64,000 bases of DNA from an uncultured Flavobacteriaceae bacterium (GCA_938092005.1 CALKOU010000012.1:24226-88225); one strand, 5' to 3'; shown: positions 44,702 to 55,221, counted from the stretch's first letter. Notes: generated from the letters alone by a model not told the origin. Made by a program: numbers and translations.

Positions 44702-45343
44702 ATGAAAGATAAAACAAAGGAAAAAGCAGTGGACAGCTACTTGATGGATGAGCTGAATATTGATAAGGAAGAACTAAAAAAGCTTAAAAAGAAACTTGCG
44801 AAAGTAGCGCCAAGGTCAGAAAGGGGTGTAGAAACGTTATTCAGACTATTATCAAAAAATCAATATACCCTAAATACCATGATTGACACCAAGTCTAATA
44901 TTCTAATATCGATTAATGCACTTATTCTGTCCTTAATATTAGGAACGGTCATGAGTCAATTAAGTGCAGATCCGCACTTAATATATCCTGTAATCATGAT
45001 ACTTATTACCAATTTGGCATCTATAACTTTTGCCGTTTTTGCAACACGCCCAGAGCTGATTCATGGTAAAAGGAGTGTGAAAAACTTACTTTTTTACGGC
45101 AACTTTCATGGCATGGAAGAGGAAACCTATGTGAGTAGCATTACAAACCTAATGAACCAAGGGGATGAATTGTACAAAGCGATAGCCATTGATACCTATT
45201 ACCTAGGAAAAACAATTGATCGTAAATTTAAACTTTTACGCAAGTCTTTTAATATTTTCTTAATTGGAATTATTGTGTCTGTGCTTGCTTTTGTGGGATG
45301 CCACACCATACTAGAGGGGTTTGTCAGTGAGTTTATGTTGTAG
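44702..45343 (+). CDS. Pycsar-TM (DUF5706) effector-like membrane protein
   Basis: 213 residues from ATG 44702, 25 bases after the upstream stop. A charged N-terminal helix leads to TMIDTKSNILISINALILSL, the mark of the Pycsar effector transmembrane family, then four membrane helices in two pairs (about 70-120 and 185-210) with a cytoplasmic loop. In Pycsar defence this protein opens or damages the membrane when it senses cCMP or cUMP made by a partner cyclase. No pyrimidine cyclase or HD-domain partner is adjacent, so here it may be a housekeeping relative or depend on a distant cyclase. Confidence 0.75.
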   Translation: MKDKTKEKAVDSYLMDELNIDKEELKKLKKKLAKVAPRSERGVETLFRLLSKNQYTLNTMIDTKSNILISINALILSLILGTVMSQLSADPHLIYPVIMILITNLASITFAVFATRPELIHGKRSVKNLLFYGNFHGMEEETYVSSITNLMNQGDELYKAIAIDTYYLGKTIDRKFKLLRKSFNIFLIGIIVSVLAFVGCHTILEGFVSEFML

Positions 45344-45424
45344 CATATGGCTCATCAAAGTATGGAGGTTCATAACCTACTAATGCACTTTAATCGGAAA
45401 TACACGCTTGTAAAACTTTTGATC

Positions 45425-45432
45425 TATTTTTG
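45425..45432 (+). promoter_or_regulatory. -7 box of the sulfatase gene
   Basis: TATTTTTG matches TAnnTTTG, ending 16 bases before the sulfatase ATG. A clear -33 TTTG at proper distance is missing. Confidence 0.4.
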
Positions 45433-45448
45433 GGTCTAAGCATCAAGC

Positions 45449-46738
45449 ATGGTCAAAAACGCATCTATTTATTTTTTGCTCTTTTTTCTTTTAGGTTGTA
45501 AAAAGGAATTAAATCAAGAAGTTAGCATTCCCGTAGAAACACATCCAAACATACTTTTGATTATTGCAGATGATTTAGGTAAAGACGCAATACATGGGTT
45601 TTTAGAGGGTGGCATAAAACCCAGTACGCCAAACATTGACGAAATTAGAACCAGTGGATTAAGCTATTCTAATTTTTGGGTATACCCCACTTGCACGCCC
45701 ACAAGGGCTTCTATCATTACGGGCAAATATGGTTATCGAACAGGAGTTAAGAAGGTACAAGATGCGCTTAATTCTTCAGAAACGACTCTTCAAAAATTCA
45801 TACATGAAAAAACCAACAACACCTACGCTACTGCTGTAATTGGCAAATGGCATTTAGCCGGGTCCAACAAAAACTTTAACCCAGAAACGTTGGGAATTGA
45901 TTATTACACTGGGTTTCTAAAAGGCGAACTAAGTGATTATTACAATTGGTCATTGTTTGAAGATGGTAATTTTAAGACACAAAACGCGTATGCTACAACT
46001 GTTTTTACAGACTTGGCTATCAATTGGGTTTCGGAACAAAATAAACCTTGGTTCTTGTGGTTAGCGTACAATGCGCCACATACTCCATTTCATACGCCTC
46101 CAGGCAAAATGCATAGCCAAGGTAATTTACCAGATTATGATAATGGTGTTGACCCGCTACCTTATTATTTAGCCGCTATTGAAGCCATGGATTTCCAAAT
46201 TGGCAGATTATTAGAAAGTCTTTCCTCGGAAGAAAAAGCAAAAACAATATTGCTGTTTATGGGAGATAATGGCACACCTGCAAAAACGGCTCAAGCACCT
46301 TATTCTAGGTTTACATCCAAAGGTAGTTTGTATCAAGGTGGCATTAATACTCCTTTGTTTGTTAGTGGTAACGGAGTTTTACAAACAGGAACAGACGACC
46401 GCCTTATCACATCATCCGATTTGTTTGCTACTATTGCTGGAATTGCTGGAATTGATATTAAAGAAATTCATGATAGTAAAAGCTTTAAATCTTCTTTCAA
46501 ACAAGCATTACCAACACGAGACTTTCAATACAGTGAACTTAACGATGATACCCGTGACTTCTGGGCGATAAGTAATGGTGATTATAAACTCATCGTCAAT
46601 CAAAACGGGAGCAATGAACTTTATCATTTGGCTCAGGATCCGTATGAATCTTTTAATTTGCTAACTCGGGAATTAAGTACGGAAGCATTAGCTGCACTCG
46701 ACTACTTGAATCAAGGACTTCTAAATATTAGAAACTAA
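45449..46738 (+). CDS. Family S1 sulfatase, lipoprotein
   Basis: 429 residues, lipoprotein signal (LFFLLGCKK). Arylsulfatase fold with metal residues in ILLIIADDLGKD, formylglycine motif Cys82-Thr-Pro-Thr-Arg in YPTCTPTRASIITGKYGYRTG, IGKWHLAG and MGDNGTP. The Cys is converted to formylglycine by a maturation enzyme encoded elsewhere. It removes sulfate esters from glycans, at the surface or in the periplasm. It has its own promoter and lies 333 bases before the SusCD tandem of the second locus, on the same strand, so the second locus may act on a sulfated glycan. Subfamily and sulfate position are not deducible here. Confidence 0.9.
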   Translation: MVKNASIYFLLFFLLGCKKELNQEVSIPVETHPNILLIIADDLGKDAIHGFLEGGIKPSTPNIDEIRTSGLSYSNFWVYPTCTPTRASIITGKYGYRTGVKKVQDALNSSETTLQKFIHEKTNNTYATAVIGKWHLAGSNKNFNPETLGIDYYTGFLKGELSDYYNWSLFEDGNFKTQNAYATTVFTDLAINWVSEQNKPWFLWLAYNAPHTPFHTPPGKMHSQGNLPDYDNGVDPLPYYLAAIEAMDFQIGRLLESLSSEEKAKTILLFMGDNGTPAKTAQAPYSRFTSKGSLYQGGINTPLFVSGNGVLQTGTDDRLITSSDLFATIAGIAGIDIKEIHDSKSFKSSFKQALPTRDFQYSELNDDTRDFWAISNGDYKLIVNQNGSNELYHLAQDPYESFNLLTRELSTEALAALDYLNQGLLNIRN

Positions 46739-47071
46739 ACTGATTTACACCTATAAACCAGTTGTATCGGCATCAATTTTTCAATATTATTTATTTACTA
46801 TATTTAGATAATAATATTTGTTCGCTTTTTTCGAATGTGTTTTTTTAGCAAATCGCTCGTTTAATGTAACTGACAAAAATTATAGCTTTTAAGGGTTAGA
46901 TAAAGGAAAGTTGGCGTAAATATAATTCCCGCTTTAAGCATGTGACCCACTCACATGTCACAGTATAGTACAGGATAGTGTTCCTGGGCTCAAATAGTAA
47001 TTTCGAAATATTATTGTTGGGATTCTGTGGACTTATCATTTAACCGAGCAATAGGTACGACTATACTAAAT
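46739..47071. other. Regulatory gap before the second SusCD locus
   Basis: No gene seen. The left half is AT-rich; the right half holds a perfect palindromic site (46939-46957) and an imperfect -7 box TATTGTTG near 47011-47018. No terminator hairpin with T-run was found after the sulfatase, so readthrough is possible. Confidence 0.5.
46939..46962. promoter_or_regulatory. Palindromic operator candidate upstream of susC-2
   Basis: CATGTGA-CCCAC-TCACATG is a perfect 7-base inverted repeat with 5-base spacer (46939-46957). It overlaps a second pairing TGTGAC/GTCACA (46941-46946, 46957-46962). The half-site TGTGA resembles CRP/FNR-type sites. It is about 115 bases before the susC ATG and about 55 before the likely promoter, a typical activator position. 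Confidence 0.45.
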
Positions 47072-50000
47072 ATGAATATGTTAAAACTTAAACTTAAGAT
47101 GAAACAAAAGATAAAAAGACAGCTTTCTGTTTCTAAGCTTGCATTAATGCTTATTCTGGTTTTTTCCAGTCTAACAGCTTTTACTTTACAGGCTCAAGAA
47201 AGCGTTTCTGGTGTTGTTAAAGATGCTGGAGGAGTGCCTTTACCTGGAGTAACGGTATTACAGAAAGGAACTTCACTTGGAGCGTCAACAGATTTTGACG
47301 GAAAATATACCCTAGGATTAACATTAGGAGAGCAAACGTTGGTATTTTCTTACGTAGGCTTTAAAACGCTGGAGGTTTCAATTAATGGTCAAGCCACCGT
47401 CGATGTTACATTAATAGAGGATGTTGAGGCCCTAGACGAAGTAATTGTAGTAGGATACGGTACCCAAAAGAAAGAGAGTGTTGTAGGGGCTATTACGCAA
47501 ATCAAGGGAGAAGATTTATTAGACAGAGCTGCAGGTATAGCTAATGTTGAAGAAGCGTTACAAGGAAACTTACCTGGTGTCACAACTATTCAAGGTAGTG
47601 GTATTCCAGGTCAGTCTGACATGCAAATTTTTGTTCGTGGACAAAGTTCTTGGAATGGTGAAGGTGGCCCGCTAATTCTTGTAGACGGAGTTAAACGATC
47701 CATGACTGATATAGACATGAACGATATTGAAAACCTTTCGGTGCTTAAAGATGCATCTGCTACGGCAGTTTTTGGTGTTGAAGGAGCAAATGGAGTAATC
47801 TTAATTACAACGAAGCGTGGACAAACAGGAAAAGCGCAATTATCGCTTGCTGTTAACTCAACCATCAAGATGGTTTCAAAGTTGCCTGAAAAATTGAATT
47901 CTTATGATGCCATTATGCAATCGAATAGTTCCATTCTCAGAGAATTAGCGCTTGAACCTGTATCATGGGAAGACTTTACACCAATGGCTATTGCGGACAA
48001 ATACCGAAACCCTTTAACAGAACAAGAGCGTTATATATATCCAGACGTTAACTGGCAAGACGAAATCATAAAAGATTTTGCTCAGGATTACAGAATTAAC
48101 TTATCTGTGCGTGGTGGTAGTGAAACAGCAAAGTATTTTGGAAGTTTAGCATACCAAACTGTTAATGATATATTTAACGGTGAAAAATATGACAACGGTA
48201 AAGGGTATTTAGGAGAATATAACTACGAAAGATTTAACTATCGTAGTAATATTGACTTTGATATCACCAGTTCCACAGAGCTTTCTGTGAACCTTTCTGG
48301 TTATTTAGGTGTTCGCGAAAGTCCAAGTAGCCTAAATACGGTAACGAATGGTCTTTACGAAATTGCTCCAAATGCATATACGCCTGTGTACCCAGATGGA
48401 ACATATGGGCAATTAGTAGACGATACATTTGGCTATACGAATTCTATTGTTAGTTTAACCAATACAGGCTACAACACGTATACAAACTTTCAAATTAACA
48501 CAGACTTCATTCTTAAGCAAAAACTTGACTTTATAGCAAAAGGCTTGTCATTTCAAGGAAGATTTTCTTTAGACAACAACATGCAAAGTCAGCAAGCGCT
48601 AGTTGACCGTGGTGCAAATGATGTTGAAAATGTAACTTATACCATTTATAATAAAGACGGTGAACTATTGGATCCATTGACTCCAAATGGTGTGAATGAT
48701 TTTGACTTTGTTCAATTCCCTTGGACTGTTGGCGCTTCAAGTGTTCAAAATGGAACTCGTAGTCGTAGAATGGTTTATGATGCGTCGCTGAACTACAGCA
48801 ACACGTTTGCAGACAAACACAGCGTAACAGCTTTATTTTTAGTAAGACGTCAAGAATTCGCAAGAGGAAGTGTGTTCCCAACATTCCGTGAGGATTGGGT
48901 AGGTAGGGTTACGTATAACTACGATTCAAGATACTTTTTAGATATTAACGGGGCATACAATGGGTCTCAAAAATTTGGCCCTGGTTTCCGATTTGATCTG
49001 TTCCCTTCATTTGCTGCAGGTTGGAATATTTCAAACGAAGCATTTATGAGTGAAGCAGATTGGTTAGACAACCTTAAAATTAGAGGGTCTTACGGAGTTG
49101 TTGGTGATGATTCACCTGGAGCGGCATTTGCATATATTGGCCAATGGTCTAGTGGTGGGTCTGCTTGGTTGGTACCAAGTGATTATTCCGGAGGAAGATC
49201 ACCTTATATTTTCTACACAGAAGACAGCGTATCGAATCCTTTTTTGCAGTGGGAAACTTCTGTAAAATATAATATTGGGGCTGAGCTATCCATATTTAGA
49301 GGCTTATTAACTGCTGAATTAGATTATTTCGCAGAAAATCGTGAAGACATTTTTATTTCTGCAGGTGCTAGAAGTGTACCAGACTGGTTTGGAATTGCTC
49401 CTCCACCTGTTAATGCTGGTAAGGTAGACGTAAAAGGTTTTGAAATTGTACTTGGCTCTGATTATACTTTTGCTAACGGAGTAGGTGTATTTGGAAACTT
49501 CAACTACACACAAGCGATTGATGAAGTTATAGACAGGAGAGAACCATTATTTAAACCTGTTCATCAAATGCAGAAAGGGTTTCCAATTGGTCAACCAAGA
49601 TCCGCAATTCCTACAAATATCATGAGCAGTTGGGATGATGTTTACATGTCAACACCAAAAATATCAAACCAAGGTGATGCTCGCGTAGGATATTATGACG
49701 TTATGGATTTTGATGGTAATGGTGTTTATGACAGCGCTTTTGACAATGCAGCTTTCGGATATCCAACGCGTCCACAACGAAACTGGTCTGCTACTTTAGG
49801 AGCGCGTTACAAGGGATGGAGTGTTTCTGCTCAACTGTATGGGACTCAAAACACGTTGAGAAACTTTGGAAACAGAACATTTGGAAATCAAACAAATTTG
49901 ATCTTTACACAAGATTTGAACTACTGGTCTGTTGATAATCCAAACAATACAGACACGCAACCTGCATGGAGAGCAACAGGTGCAACCAACCCAAGAGATA

Positions 50001-50245
50001 ACTGGTTTGATGCCTCATTAACAAGACTCAAAACAGTTTCTATTTCGTATAACATTCCAAGAAAAACATGTGAACGATTCGGAATTAAATCTTTACGTGT
50101 TTTCGTTAACGGTAATAATTTGTTCTTATGGACAGACTTACCAGATGATAGAGAATTTAACGGGAACATAACTGCTGATTCTAGTTTTAGAGGGGATTAC
50201 CCAACACTGAAGCGGTTTAACTTCGGGTTTAATATGAATTTTTAA
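47072..50245 (+). CDS. SusC/RagA-type TonB-dependent transporter, locus 2 first copy
   Basis: About 1057 residues. A long basic n-region precedes the signal core (LALMLILVFSSLTAFTLQAQ); ATG 47072 is used, ATG 47099 is an alternative, and the GTG at 47027 is unlikely. Carboxypeptidase-regulatory-like domain (GVVKDAGGVPLPGVTVLQKG), plug with IVVGYGTQKKESVVGAI and VFGVEGANGVILITTKRG, then the barrel ending FNFGFNMNF. Substrate unknown; it pairs with the SusD 10 bases downstream. It is only distantly related to the SusC of the glucan locus. Confidence 0.93.
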   Translation: MNMLKLKLKMKQKIKRQLSVSKLALMLILVFSSLTAFTLQAQESVSGVVKDAGGVPLPGVTVLQKGTSLGASTDFDGKYTLGLTLGEQTLVFSYVGFKTLEVSINGQATVDVTLIEDVEALDEVIVVGYGTQKKESVVGAITQIKGEDLLDRAAGIANVEEALQGNLPGVTTIQGSGIPGQSDMQIFVRGQSSWNGEGGPLILVDGVKRSMTDIDMNDIENLSVLKDASATAVFGVEGANGVILITTKRGQTGKAQLSLAVNSTIKMVSKLPEKLNSYDAIMQSNSSILRELALEPVSWEDFTPMAIADKYRNPLTEQERYIYPDVNWQDEIIKDFAQDYRINLSVRGGSETAKYFGSLAYQTVNDIFNGEKYDNGKGYLGEYNYERFNYRSNIDFDITSSTELSVNLSGYLGVRESPSSLNTVTNGLYEIAPNAYTPVYPDGTYGQLVDDTFGYTNSIVSLTNTGYNTYTNFQINTDFILKQKLDFIAKGLSFQGRFSLDNNMQSQQALVDRGANDVENVTYTIYNKDGELLDPLTPNGVNDFDFVQFPWTVGASSVQNGTRSRRMVYDASLNYSNTFADKHSVTALFLVRRQEFARGSVFPTFREDWVGRVTYNYDSRYFLDINGAYNGSQKFGPGFRFDLFPSFAAGWNISNEAFMSEADWLDNLKIRGSYGVVGDDSPGAAFAYIGQWSSGGSAWLVPSDYSGGRSPYIFYTEDSVSNPFLQWETSVKYNIGAELSIFRGLLTAELDYFAENREDIFISAGARSVPDWFGIAPPPVNAGKVDVKGFEIVLGSDYTFANGVGVFGNFNYTQAIDEVIDRREPLFKPVHQMQKGFPIGQPRSAIPTNIMSSWDDVYMSTPKISNQGDARVGYYDVMDFDGNGVYDSAFDNAAFGYPTRPQRNWSATLGARYKGWSVSAQLYGTQNTLRNFGNRTFGNQTNLIFTQDLNYWSVDNPNNTDTQPAWRATGATNPRDNWFDASLTRLKTVSISYNIPRKTCERFGIKSLRVFVNGNNLFLWTDLPDDREFNGNITADSSFRGDYPTLKRFNFGFNMNF

Positions 50246-50255
50246 AAGAAAAGTG

Positions 50256-52151
50256 ATGAAAAATTATATAGCAAAATTAGCACTAGTCACGACATTTCTC
50301 TTGTCTGTTTCGTGCGAAGAATATTTAGATAAAGCTCCACAATCAGACTTGGAACAAGCGGAAGTTTTTGAAAACTTTGACAACGCTCAAGGGTTTGTGG
50401 AAGAAATGTACGCCCTAGTGGTAGATTATGGAACAGGTGCGCACACCTTCCAAGACTATATCTATGGAGATGATGCGTATGGAAACAGAACTTGGAAAGG
50501 AAGTTATCAAATTGATAATGGAAATTTACAAGGCTTAAGAAATACAAATTACAGTTACTTGACCAGTTGGAAAAGAGCAAGCTATGGTTCTAGTAATGCA
50601 GATACTAATAAAAACCATCACAGACTTAGACCTGGTTTATGGGATGGTAGTTTAAGAGGTATTCGTAATGCAAACACGGTTATTGCAAATATTGATTTAA
50701 TGGTAGATGCTACGCAAGAAGAAAAAAATGTTATTCTTGGACAGGCCTATTTTTTCAGAGCTTTCTTTCACAATGAAATCATGAAGTTCTGGGGACGCTT
50801 CCCTTACATTAAAGAAGTCTTGGTTGATGAGTTTGCTTTACCTCGTCCTATGACATATAAAGAGTGTGCTTTAGAAGCCAATGAAGATTATATAAAAGCA
50901 GCTGCCTTATTGCCTGTAGATTGGGATAATGAATCTTACGGTAGGAAAACCTTAGGCGACAATATGGGTAGAATTACCAAAGGTGTTGCTTATGCGTTTC
51001 AGGGTAAAAACTTGCTTTTAGCGGCAAGTCCTTTGATGCATTTCAACAATCAACCTGGGATTGATACCTATGAGTATGACACCGAACTTTGTGATATGGC
51101 TGTTGATGCTTTTGCAGAGGTATTGAAATTAGAAGATCAGGGGCGTTATGCATTATCAACTTGGGAAAATTATGACGAAGTATTTTGGAAGACTCCAACG
51201 CCTAAGCAATGGCCGGGAGCGGGGGAGTATATTTTTTCTGCCACAGGAGGTGCTAAAGTCTGGTTAGAGCGTTTTATGACTGCCGGAGTAGACAGAGATA
51301 TCCACGGCAGAAGTGGTTCGGAAATTGTTAGTCCAACACATAATTTCATTCATAGAAACTTTGGAATGGCCAATGGATTGTCAATAGAAGATGATATGAG
51401 TGGTGCTTATGGAGCTCAAACATATGACGAAACCAAACCTTTTGAAAACCGTGATCCACGATTCTACAGATGGATTGTTGTTGATGGTGATTCTTTTGGA
51501 ACTAAAGCATCAATACCAGCAAAACATAGAGTAGCAGGGCTTTGGAAAGATAGTAGCGGTAGAGGTGAACACCGTAGTAGTGGTAGTGATAACCAACCGT
51601 CAACAACGGGATATATGCACAAAAAATTCTATCCTGTTGAGGTTGATGGAAATGGAGATAATCAATTTCATAGCAAGTGGAATAGAATCATCGATAAATA
51701 CATCGGAATGCGTTTACATATGAGGCTAACAGATGTTTATTTGATGTATGCTGAAGCATTACATGCTTCGAAGGGTGCAAGTACGGCTCCTGGATCTTAT
51801 TCACTAAGCGCCAAAGATGCAATTAACACATTAAGAAATAGAGCAGGTATTCCTGACGTTCACCCATCCATTGTTTCAGACAAGAACAAATTCATGGATG
51901 AGTTAAGAAGAGAACGAAGTGTAGAATTGAGTTATGAAGCGCACAGATGGGTGGATATTCGCCGCTGGGGTGTAGCGCATCTGTATGAATATAGAAGAAA
52001 AACTTCTCTTGACTTTCCTGCAGATCATTCGAATTTCACAGAAAATACCCTTGTTGAAAGAATATGTGAATACCCTAAGCATTATTGGATACCATTTGAG
52101 GCCAAACAAACTCAGATTTACGAAGGCTTTGATCAAAACCCAGGGTGGTAA
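50256..52151 (+). CDS. SusD/RagB-like lipoprotein, locus 2 first copy
   Basis: 631 residues, long for a SusD, with lipoprotein signal (LLSVSCEEY). ATG 50256 is preferred over the GTG just before it. SusD features: YLDKAPQSDLEQAEVF, ILGQAYFFRAFFHNEIMKFWG, RLTDVYLMYAEALHASKG, ERSVELSYEAHRWVDIRRWG and the ending GFDQNPGW. It should bind the glycan that its SusC imports. The extra length lies in the middle (about 330-480), probably loops that shape the binding face. Confidence 0.92.
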   Translation: MKNYIAKLALVTTFLLSVSCEEYLDKAPQSDLEQAEVFENFDNAQGFVEEMYALVVDYGTGAHTFQDYIYGDDAYGNRTWKGSYQIDNGNLQGLRNTNYSYLTSWKRASYGSSNADTNKNHHRLRPGLWDGSLRGIRNANTVIANIDLMVDATQEEKNVILGQAYFFRAFFHNEIMKFWGRFPYIKEVLVDEFALPRPMTYKECALEANEDYIKAAALLPVDWDNESYGRKTLGDNMGRITKGVAYAFQGKNLLLAASPLMHFNNQPGIDTYEYDTELCDMAVDAFAEVLKLEDQGRYALSTWENYDEVFWKTPTPKQWPGAGEYIFSATGGAKVWLERFMTAGVDRDIHGRSGSEIVSPTHNFIHRNFGMANGLSIEDDMSGAYGAQTYDETKPFENRDPRFYRWIVVDGDSFGTKASIPAKHRVAGLWKDSSGRGEHRSSGSDNQPSTTGYMHKKFYPVEVDGNGDNQFHSKWNRIIDKYIGMRLHMRLTDVYLMYAEALHASKGASTAPGSYSLSAKDAINTLRNRAGIPDVHPSIVSDKNKFMDELRRERSVELSYEAHRWVDIRRWGVAHLYEYRRKTSLDFPADHSNFTENTLVERICEYPKHYWIPFEAKQTQIYEGFDQNPGW

Positions 52152-52188
52152 ATATTATAATAATTCGTTTTAACTAAAATAAACAAAA

Positions 52189-55100
52189 ATGAAGATAACT
52201 AAATTATACAGGTTGTTTACCGTAATGTGCTTAACCCTGTTTTGCCTTTGTAACGTTGCAATGGCGCAAACAGTAAGCACAACTGTATCAGCAACCGTGA
52301 TTGATGAACAAGGCAGTCCTTTAAGCGACGTTAATGTTTTTGGGCCTAAAGGAGCACAAGCAACAACAGATGCTAATGGTCAATTTGAAATTGAGGTGGA
52401 TAGTGATAAGGCGGTAGTAATCCAAAAGCAAGGATACGAATCAGGTCTTGTTAGTATTCTAGATATTGGCAGTAGTTATACATTAATAAAATCTGCTTTT
52501 CTAGCATCAGATGAGGATGAAATCAATACGGGAATTACAACAAAAGATCGTCGTCATTCTGTAGGTGCAATTTCAACAATTAATACAAAAGACCGATTAA
52601 TTAACGACAACACACAGTGGGTTAGAGATTACATCAACGGTTTATTGTTAGGAATGAAGGGATCTGGAAACGTAAGAGGCTTAGGTAATGCCTTATTTGT
52701 TATTGATGGCGTAATTGGTCGTGATCCTAATATTTTAAATATGGAAGAGGTTGAGCAGATAACAGTGTTGAAAGATGCTAACTCTGTTGCCTTATACGGT
52801 AGTCAAGGACGTAATGGTGTTGTTGTAATCAACACAAAACGTGGGAAAATTAATAGAAAGGAAGTAAATGTTAATGTACGTTCTGGAATAAGAACAGCCA
52901 TTTCAACACCAAACTATTTAGGATCTGCGAGATACATGCAATTGTTCAATGAAGCAAGAGTTAACGACGGGTTAGATATTTTATTTGACCCATTATTTAT
53001 TCAAAATACAGCAGCTAAGACGAATGTTTACCGTTTCCCAGATGTTGACTTTTATTCTGATGAATACATGAGAGACTTTATCAGCTCAACAACTGTTCTT
53101 AGTGAGTTTAGCGGGGGAAGTGAAGAATCCCAGTATTATGTAAACATTGGATGGAATCGCAGTGATTCATGGGTCAAAACAAATCCAGAAGCCAATGCAG
53201 GTAGCAACCGATTTAATGTTAGAGGTAATATCGATTTTAAAGTAAATGATTGGATAACAAGTAGTCTTGATGGTATTGCGATACTTACCACAAATAAGAG
53301 CTCGCTTTCGAACTTACTAAGTGCAGGTGCTACTTTTAAGCCTAATAGCTATGCGCCTTTATTGCCTGCCTCACTCGTTGATGCCACTGGGAATCCGGAA
53401 CTTGAAGGGCTATTGGCTGCGGCAGGAATCTTTAACGGATTCTTGTTAGGTACAACACAGCAATTCCAAGACAACACCCCTGTTGCCAACGCAATTGCAG
53501 GTGGTTATCAAAATAATGTTGTTCGTGCAACACAGTTCAACAACGCTATTAATTTTGATTTAGATATGATTACGAAAGGATTATCGGCAAAAACGTATTT
53601 GAGTTTTGACTTTTATGATTCTTACAGGTTATCAATACAAAATAAATACCGTGCTTACGAACCCACTTGGACAGGTGATGCTATTACAGGACTAACTCCT
53701 TACGGGGATATTGATCAGAAGGATCTAACAGAAAATGTAAGTACAAATGGTTTTGTTTCACGACTTGGTTTTTATGGGCTTGTCAATTATGAAAATACTA
53801 TAGGTAAAAACCACGGTATCAAAACGACTGTTCTAGCGTATTACAATTCTGAAAAAAGAAACAATGTTCTTCAATCTGACATTGATTCACATTTAGGACT
53901 TCAAGTAGCATATGACTACAAGAAGAAAATGTTTGTAGATATTAGTGCCGCTTATGTAAACTCTATAAAATTACCAGAAGGCAACAGAGGTGACTTATCT
54001 CCAACAGTTGGTGTTGGTTATATTTTAAGTGAAGAGTCATTCCTTAAGGAAAGTAATTTTGTAGACTACCTTAAAGTTAAGGCTTCAGGTGGGGTTATAA
54101 AATCAGATCAAGGAATAAATGGATATTACTTGTACAGTGAAAACTATAGTGACGGAAACACGTTTACTTGGGCAGATGGTCAAAGTTCTAACCGAAGACA
54201 AAGCATAACGCAAGGTGAAAATCTAAACCTAGGATACGAAGAGCGTATTGATTTGAATGTTGGGTTTGAAGGGTATTTTATGAAATCCCTTTGGATAGAA
54301 GCTAATTACTTTAAAACAGAGCTTGACAAGCAGTTAACCTTCTTAAACGAAAAATATCCTTCATACTATAACACCTTTAGACCTTACGACAATTTCAATA
54401 AAAACCAATACACTGGATTTGAAATGGAATTGAATTACACTAAAAATATTAAAAATTGGAGTGTGAGTTTAGGTGCAAATGTATTGTACAACGAAACCCA
54501 AGCAGTAAGTAGATCTGAAGTAAATGAGTTTGACTATCAGAATAGAGTTGGTAGAGAACTTTCTTCAATCTTTGGATTGGTAGATCAAGGATTCTACGGA
54601 GTTGCTGATTTCGAATTCGATAACGAAGGAAATCGTGTTTTAAGAGAAGGGTTGCCCGTTCCTAATTTCGGAGCTGTACAACCAGGTGACTTAAAATATA
54701 CAGATCAAAACAATGATGGTATTATTGATAATGATGATAGAATTGCTATTGGACAAACGGGCAGTCCTTGGACATATGGTGTTAATCTTAACTTGAAATA
54801 CAAAAGATTAAATTTATTTGTTTTAGGTACGGGACAAACTGGTGCTCAAGCATTAACATCTAATAGTTACTACCAAGTAAACGGTACTGATAAATACTCT
54901 GAAGTTGTTTTAGGGCGTTGGACTCCAGATACTGCTAATACCGCAACGTTTCCAAGATTATCGTCACAAACAAACCAAAACAATTTTAGACCGTCAACCT
55001 TTTGGATGTATGACAACAGCTACTTTAGCATTAATAGAGCGCAGTTGACATATGAACTAAACGAGGAATTATGTGATGAAATTGGTGTTGATGGGCTAAG

Positions 55101-55221
55101 TGTAAACCTAGCGGGTACCAATCTTTTGGAAATTTCTGAAAACAGAGATATTCGTCAGTTAAGAATCGGCACAACTCCTATGACTAGATCATATACTGTT
55201 GGCTTAAGAATGTCATTTTAA
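52189..55221 (+). CDS. SusC-like TonB-dependent transporter, locus 2 second copy
   Basis: 1010 residues, signal peptide (LCNVAMAQ), a shortened and diverged regulatory domain (ATVIDEQGSPLSDVNVFGPKG), then a plug with NALFVIDGVIGRDPN and ALYGSQGRNGVVVINTKRG and a barrel ending YTVGLRMSF. The usual VVGYGTQ plug start is missing; instead ITTKDRRHSVGAIST follows, so TonB interaction may differ. It is the second of two SusC/SusD pairs in tandem, 37 bases after the first SusD. Confidence 0.9.
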   Translation: MKITKLYRLFTVMCLTLFCLCNVAMAQTVSTTVSATVIDEQGSPLSDVNVFGPKGAQATTDANGQFEIEVDSDKAVVIQKQGYESGLVSILDIGSSYTLIKSAFLASDEDEINTGITTKDRRHSVGAISTINTKDRLINDNTQWVRDYINGLLLGMKGSGNVRGLGNALFVIDGVIGRDPNILNMEEVEQITVLKDANSVALYGSQGRNGVVVINTKRGKINRKEVNVNVRSGIRTAISTPNYLGSARYMQLFNEARVNDGLDILFDPLFIQNTAAKTNVYRFPDVDFYSDEYMRDFISSTTVLSEFSGGSEESQYYVNIGWNRSDSWVKTNPEANAGSNRFNVRGNIDFKVNDWITSSLDGIAILTTNKSSLSNLLSAGATFKPNSYAPLLPASLVDATGNPELEGLLAAAGIFNGFLLGTTQQFQDNTPVANAIAGGYQNNVVRATQFNNAINFDLDMITKGLSAKTYLSFDFYDSYRLSIQNKYRAYEPTWTGDAITGLTPYGDIDQKDLTENVSTNGFVSRLGFYGLVNYENTIGKNHGIKTTVLAYYNSEKRNNVLQSDIDSHLGLQVAYDYKKKMFVDISAAYVNSIKLPEGNRGDLSPTVGVGYILSEESFLKESNFVDYLKVKASGGVIKSDQGINGYYLYSENYSDGNTFTWADGQSSNRRQSITQGENLNLGYEERIDLNVGFEGYFMKSLWIEANYFKTELDKQLTFLNEKYPSYYNTFRPYDNFNKNQYTGFEMELNYTKNIKNWSVSLGANVLYNETQAVSRSEVNEFDYQNRVGRELSSIFGLVDQGFYGVADFEFDNEGNRVLREGLPVPNFGAVQPGDLKYTDQNNDGIIDNDDRIAIGQTGSPWTYGVNLNLKYKRLNLFVLGTGQTGAQALTSNSYYQVNGTDKYSEVVLGRWTPDTANTATFPRLSSQTNQNNFRPSTFWMYDNSYFSINRAQLTYELNEELCDEIGVDGLSVNLAGTNLLEISENRDIRQLRIGTTPMTRSYTVGLRMSF

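Noticed and set aside
44702..46738. A full Pycsar or other phage-defence island
   Set aside because: No cyclase, nuclease, toxin or second defence gene is found next to the Pycsar-TM protein.
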